From contig NZ_NIHE01000001.1 of NCBI RefSeq assembly GCF_002806995.1, positions 1-64,000 of the forward strand: DNA of 64,000 nt, written 5' to 3'. Every line of letters begins with the position of its first letter. Position 1 is the stretch's first letter. Made by a program: the position numbers and the translations under genes. Below, one piece after another: positions 60,326-64,000 of this stretch. This stretch comes from Confluentibacter lentus. Its GTDB lineage: Bacteria > Bacteroidota > Bacteroidia > Flavobacteriales > Flavobacteriaceae. The notes under the pieces were generated by a model. The model made no database searches. It was not told the DNA's origin and saw only the letters and a program-made list of their open reading frames with translations.

Positions 60326-62248
60326 ATGAAACAAAGACTTATCATTTTTTTATCTTTTTTAATATCTATTACCACTTTTGCTCAAAACGTCAGTGTGGTA
60401 TCACCTAACAACAAATGGAAAGTGGAATTGAAAAATGAGCAATCTGCTTCTACTGGGAAATGGTTTTTGAAAATCAATTCTATAAAGGAAAACACAAATT
60501 CTGAGATTATTCCGAAAATAGATTTGGGATTATTGCGTAGTGATCAAGATTTCTCCAATGAATTAAAGTTTATTAAAGCAGACAAGCCTAAATTAATAAA
60601 TGAAAATTATACGTCTTTACACGGTAAAAGCTCACAACGAAGCAATTCTGGAAACGAAATAGTTTTATATTTTGAAAATCCATCAAAAGCCAAATTAAAT
60701 ATCATTGTGAGAGCTTACAACGATGGGGTGACTTTTAGATATGAATTTCCTGAAAAAACAGGAACTTTTAAAATCAAAGATGAATTGACTGCTTACAAAA
60801 TTCCAGATAGCACTAATCGTTGGTTGGAAAAATTTGATCTTTCCAATGAAGGGCTTTATACCAATATGAAAGATGCTAGTGTACAGCAAGATTGGTGTTA
60901 TCCTGCACTTTTTAATACCAAAGGTGATGCTGACAACTGGTATCTCATCCATGAAGCTGATGTTGATAGACAATATGCCGCAACGAAGCTTACCAATACC
61001 ATTACAAATTCTGACTATAAAGTAACGCTTCCGGGTGCAGATGAAGGTGTTGGTGAGCCATTGCCAACCATCAATCTTCCTTGGAAATCGCCTTGGCGTG
61101 TTATTATTATGGGAAGTATTGCAGAAGTTGTGGAATCTACCTTAGTGGATGATGTGTCCTCTCCTTCCGTTTTGACTGATACCGATTGGGTGAAACCGGG
61201 TGTTGCCTCATGGAACTATTGGTCGAATAACCACGGTACCAAAGATTATAAAGTGGTTACGGAATTTGCCGATTTAGCTGCTGAAATGGGTTGGCCATAT
61301 ACACTTCTTGATTGGGAATGGGATCAAATGGAAAATGGTGGCAATTTAGAAGATGCTTTAAAATATATCCATTCCATAGGTGTAAAACCTTTGATGTGGT
61401 ACAATTCAGGCATGTTTAAATGGGTGACTTCTACACCTGTTGACCGCATGAAAACCCATGAAAACCGTATGGAAGAATTTGCGAAATTGAATAAATTAGG
61501 GGTTTACGGTATAAAAGTTGATTTTTTCTTGAGTGAAAAACAAGACATGATAAAATATTACCTAGATATTCTTGATGATGCAGCCAAGTTTAAAATCATG
61601 GTTTACTTTCACGGTTGTATCGTTCCTAGAGGATGGCAACGCACCTACCCACATTTGATGACATTTGAGGCCGCAAGAGGTGCTGAATGGTACAATAATG
61701 GTCCGGAATTAACTACAAGTGCCCCAGAGCACAATAATGTGTTGCCTTTTACAAGAAATATTGTTGGTTCTATGGACTACACACCAGTGACTTTCACCAA
61801 TTCGCAATTTGCTCATATTACCTCTTATGGTCATGAATTGGCGTTAAGTGTTGTGTTTGAATCTGCTATGCAACACATGGCCGATCGTCCTGAAGGCTAC
61901 AGAAATTTACCAGATGCACCTAAAACGTTTCTTAAGCATGTGCCTAGCACTTGGGATGACACCAAATTATTGGATGGGTATCCCGGAAAATTCACGATTA
62001 TGGCCCGTAGAAAAGGTTTAGATTGGTATATTGGTGGCATTAATTCGGATGGAAGAAGGGAAAAAGTTCAGAATTTAAAATTTGATTTTTTACCTGAAGG
62101 AACATCATACAAACTAACATTAATTGCTGATGGCGCGCATGACACCTTGTTTTCAACAAAATATATGGTGGTTGATAAATCTACTTCGATTGACGTAACC
62201 ATGCTTCGTCGTGGTGGCTTTGCGGCCTATTTAAGTCCGATTAAATAA
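60326..62248 (+). CDS. GH97 retaining alpha-galactosidase-like enzyme
   Basis: A 640-aa exported family 97 enzyme from ATG 60326 (MKQRLIIFLSFLISITTFAQ). The N-terminal beta-super-sandwich (about 20-270) carries the FRYEF motif; the barrel begins near SWNYWSNNHGTKDY. GIKVDFF holds an Asp at the nucleophile position of retaining GH97 enzymes (BtGH97b Asp415); in the inverting SusB this position is Gly. The enzyme is thus probably an alpha-galactosidase, not an alpha-glucosidase. A second GH97 follows. Confidence 0.92.
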   Translation: MKQRLIIFLSFLISITTFAQNVSVVSPNNKWKVELKNEQSASTGKWFLKINSIKENTNSEIIPKIDLGLLRSDQDFSNELKFIKADKPKLINENYTSLHGKSSQRSNSGNEIVLYFENPSKAKLNIIVRAYNDGVTFRYEFPEKTGTFKIKDELTAYKIPDSTNRWLEKFDLSNEGLYTNMKDASVQQDWCYPALFNTKGDADNWYLIHEADVDRQYAATKLTNTITNSDYKVTLPGADEGVGEPLPTINLPWKSPWRVIIMGSIAEVVESTLVDDVSSPSVLTDTDWVKPGVASWNYWSNNHGTKDYKVVTEFADLAAEMGWPYTLLDWEWDQMENGGNLEDALKYIHSIGVKPLMWYNSGMFKWVTSTPVDRMKTHENRMEEFAKLNKLGVYGIKVDFFLSEKQDMIKYYLDILDDAAKFKIMVYFHGCIVPRGWQRTYPHLMTFEAARGAEWYNNGPELTTSAPEHNNVLPFTRNIVGSMDYTPVTFTNSQFAHITSYGHELALSVVFESAMQHMADRPEGYRNLPDAPKTFLKHVPSTWDDTKLLDGYPGKFTIMARRKGLDWYIGGINSDGRREKVQNLKFDFLPEGTSYKLTLIADGAHDTLFSTKYMVVDKSTSIDVTMLRRGGFAAYLSPIK

Positions 62249-62300
62249 AAACAAACTAAAACTAAAGTAATAACTAAAAGGAAATTTTAAAATCTAAAAA

Positions 62301-64000
62301 ATGAAAAAATTAATTGTTTTATGCTGCTTATTAATATCGTCAGCAATGATCTCGCAGAATGCGGAAGTGGTAAGTCCCGATGGCAAACTAAAAGTAAATG
62401 TTTCTGTTGATAATGGTAAAATTTTATATTCAGTAGCTTACAATAATAAAGTGATGATTGAAAATTCTCCTTTAGGTTTAGTAACCAATGAAGGAGATTT
62501 TACTGAAAACATGAGCTTTATCGAATCTACCACTAATAAGGTCGATAAAAGTTATACCCAAGAAAAAATCAAGCAATCTTCGATTACCTATAAAGCCAAT
62601 ACTTTAAAATTCACGGTTACAAATAAGGATAAAAAACAGCTATCTGTGGCATTCCAAGTAAGTAATAATGATATTGCATTTAGATACGAAATCCCAAGTT
62701 GGGGCGAAACCATGTCTTGCGTGGTTGAAAAAGAAGTTACGGGCTATAAATTCCCAAGTACAACAACAACATTTCTTTCGTCCATGATGAATCCTATGAG
62801 CGGTTTTGCACGTACAGCGCCAAGCTACGAAAGCACATATACTGCAGATGTTGCCATGAGCACCAATACCGATAAAAATGGTTATGTGTTTCCGGGATTA
62901 TTTCGTGTTGAAAACAATGGTTGGGTATTATTATCTGAAACTGGTGTGTCAAGTCTATATAACGCTTCCCATTTAAGCAACTATAACAATGGCATGTATA
63001 ATGTAGAATATCCAGACGTAAAAACGAATAATGGTTTTGGTAGTGTAGGTGCTCAAGTGGGGCTTCCAGGAATGACCCCATGGCGTACCATTACCGTTGG
63101 TGAAACATTAAAACCTATTGTAGAAACAACCATTTCTTATGATGTGGTTGAACCTCTTTATGAAGCTTCCCAAGACTTTAAATATGGTCGCGGAAGTTGG
63201 AGTTGGATAGTTTGGCAAGATGAGAGCATGAATTATGAGGATCAGGTTAAATATATTGATTTGGCTGCTGCCATGAATTTCGAATACATTTTAATTGATG
63301 CTTGGTGGGATAAAAATATTGGGTATGATAGAATGAAAGAACTTATCCAATATGCAAAATCTAAAGGTGTTGATGTGTTTCTTTGGTACAATTCCAATGG
63401 GATTGTAAATGATGCTTTCCAAACCCCAAAAGATAAAATGAACACGTCCATTGTTAGAAAACGTGAAATGAAATGGCTTAAAGAAGTCGGTGTAAAAGGC
63501 TTAAAAGTCGATTTTTTTGGTGGTGATAAACAAGAAACCATGCGCTTATATGAAGAGATTCTTTCAGATGCTAATGATTATGGACTTATGATTATTTTCC
63601 ATGGTGCAACCCTTCCTCGTGGTTGGGAACGCATGTATCCTAATTTTGTAGGTAGTGAAGCAGTTATAGCTTCAGAGATGCTTATTTTTACTCAAGATGC
63701 CCGAAACAAAGAATCTTTTTATGCATCATTGCACCCTTTTATTCGTAATTCTGTTGCGAGTATGGAATATGGTGGTGTTTTTTTAAACAAGTATTTAAAC
63801 AAGGGTAACACCAAAGGGCAAGAACGTTTAACAACCAATATCTTTCAATTGGCTACTAGTGTACTTTACCAAAATTCGTTGCAAATGTTTGGTTTAACAC
63901 CAAACAATCTTGAAGATACACCAGCATATCAACTGGACTTTTTAAGAAACGTACCAACCACTTGGGATGAAACTGTGTTTCTTGATGGTTATCCAGGTAA
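62301..64000 (+). CDS. GH97 glycoside hydrolase 2, cut by window edge
   Basis: The frame is open from ATG 62301 (MKKLIVLCCLLISSAMIS, a signal peptide) to the window end, 566 codons with no stop. Family 97 signs are AFRYEIPSW, the barrel entry WSWIVWQDESMNYEDQVKYI and GLKVDFFGGDKQ, with the same nucleophile-type Asp as its neighbour. The two GH97 proteins are only moderately alike, so substrate preference may differ. The C-terminus lies beyond the edge. Confidence 0.92.
   Translation, partial: MKKLIVLCCLLISSAMISQNAEVVSPDGKLKVNVSVDNGKILYSVAYNNKVMIENSPLGLVTNEGDFTENMSFIESTTNKVDKSYTQEKIKQSSITYKANTLKFTVTNKDKKQLSVAFQVSNNDIAFRYEIPSWGETMSCVVEKEVTGYKFPSTTTTFLSSMMNPMSGFARTAPSYESTYTADVAMSTNTDKNGYVFPGLFRVENNGWVLLSETGVSSLYNASHLSNYNNGMYNVEYPDVKTNNGFGSVGAQVGLPGMTPWRTITVGETLKPIVETTISYDVVEPLYEASQDFKYGRGSWSWIVWQDESMNYEDQVKYIDLAAAMNFEYILIDAWWDKNIGYDRMKELIQYAKSKGVDVFLWYNSNGIVNDAFQTPKDKMNTSIVRKREMKWLKEVGVKGLKVDFFGGDKQETMRLYEEILSDANDYGLMIIFHGATLPRGWERMYPNFVGSEAVIASEMLIFTQDARNKESFYASLHPFIRNSVASMEYGGVFLNKYLNKGNTKGQERLTTNIFQLATSVLYQNSLQMFGLTPNNLEDTPAYQLDFLRNVPTTWDETVFLDGYPG

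Overview
The window looks like the chromosome of a member of the Flavobacteriaceae (Bacteroidota). The DNA is AT-rich, the promoters carry the Bacteroidota sigma-A -7 element TAnnTTTG, Shine-Dalgarno sequences are mostly absent, and family-typical genes are present (split transketolase, Tgt without the usual zinc cysteines, GH95/GH97/GH127 enzymes). Genus cannot be told from the sequence alone.

Layout. (1) Positions 1-525: a minus-strand promoter running off the left edge, a structured RNA resembling the flavo-1 motif, and the thrS promoter. (2) Positions 525-18.9 kb are housekeeping: thrS-infC-rpmI-rplT, a Cof-type phosphatase, YjbQ, dnaB, accA, a DMT exporter, an LptF/G permease, tgt, the two transketolase halves, an outer-membrane barrel, an FKBP/TSP3 lipoprotein, an S4 protein, a PRTase, aroK and tRNA-Lys. 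(3) About 19.0-49.7 kb is a stress island: two PPOX-fold flavoproteins, PfkB, a P2-type cation ATPase, Hsp20, five two-domain universal stress proteins, an eRF1-domain-3-like protein, an ATP-cone/PD-(D/E)XK nuclease, a beta-CASP RNase-like hydrolase, a soluble PAS sensor kinase with its REC-CRP/FNR response regulator, TerB-like and DUF302 proteins, a nucleoside phosphorylase, a WG-repeat protein, an M50 protease, DnaJ/CbpM, a CDP-alcohol transferase, a phosphoesterase, an Mla/MCE lipid transporter, a patatin, an L,D-transpeptidase and a YtxH protein. (4) From 49.9 kb to the right edge is a glycoside-hydrolase run: GH95, GH127, GH43, GH3, a CE1-type esterase, GH97 and a second GH97 cut by the edge.

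The main discovery is that region 3 reads as one regulon. Thirteen copies of an FNR-like palindrome, TGATnnnnATCA (twelve exact, one with a single mismatch), lie in front of its transcription units on both strands. In all thirteen, a TAnnTTTG-type -7 element follows at exactly the same distance (23 nt between palindrome and octamer, 33 nt centre to centre). That is the geometry of class II activation by a CRP/FNR protein replacing the -33 box. The island itself encodes a fitting regulator: a response regulator fused to a CRP/FNR module whose recognition helix keeps the FNR Glu and Arg, paired with a cytoplasmic kinase whose first PAS domain has His and Arg at the 20-residue spacing of the FixL haem pocket. 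The gene content (USPs, Hsp20, PfkB, CtpF-like ATPase, flavoproteins) resembles the mycobacterial DosR dormancy regulon, so I infer a low-oxygen or redox survival programme that also remodels the envelope. One operator drives a short terminator-bounded transcript with no recognised product.

The glycoside-hydrolase set is consistent with removing the D-/L-galactose, arabinose and xylose decorations of a complex glucuronoarabinoxylan. No SusC/SusD pair or regulator of that locus is inside the window.
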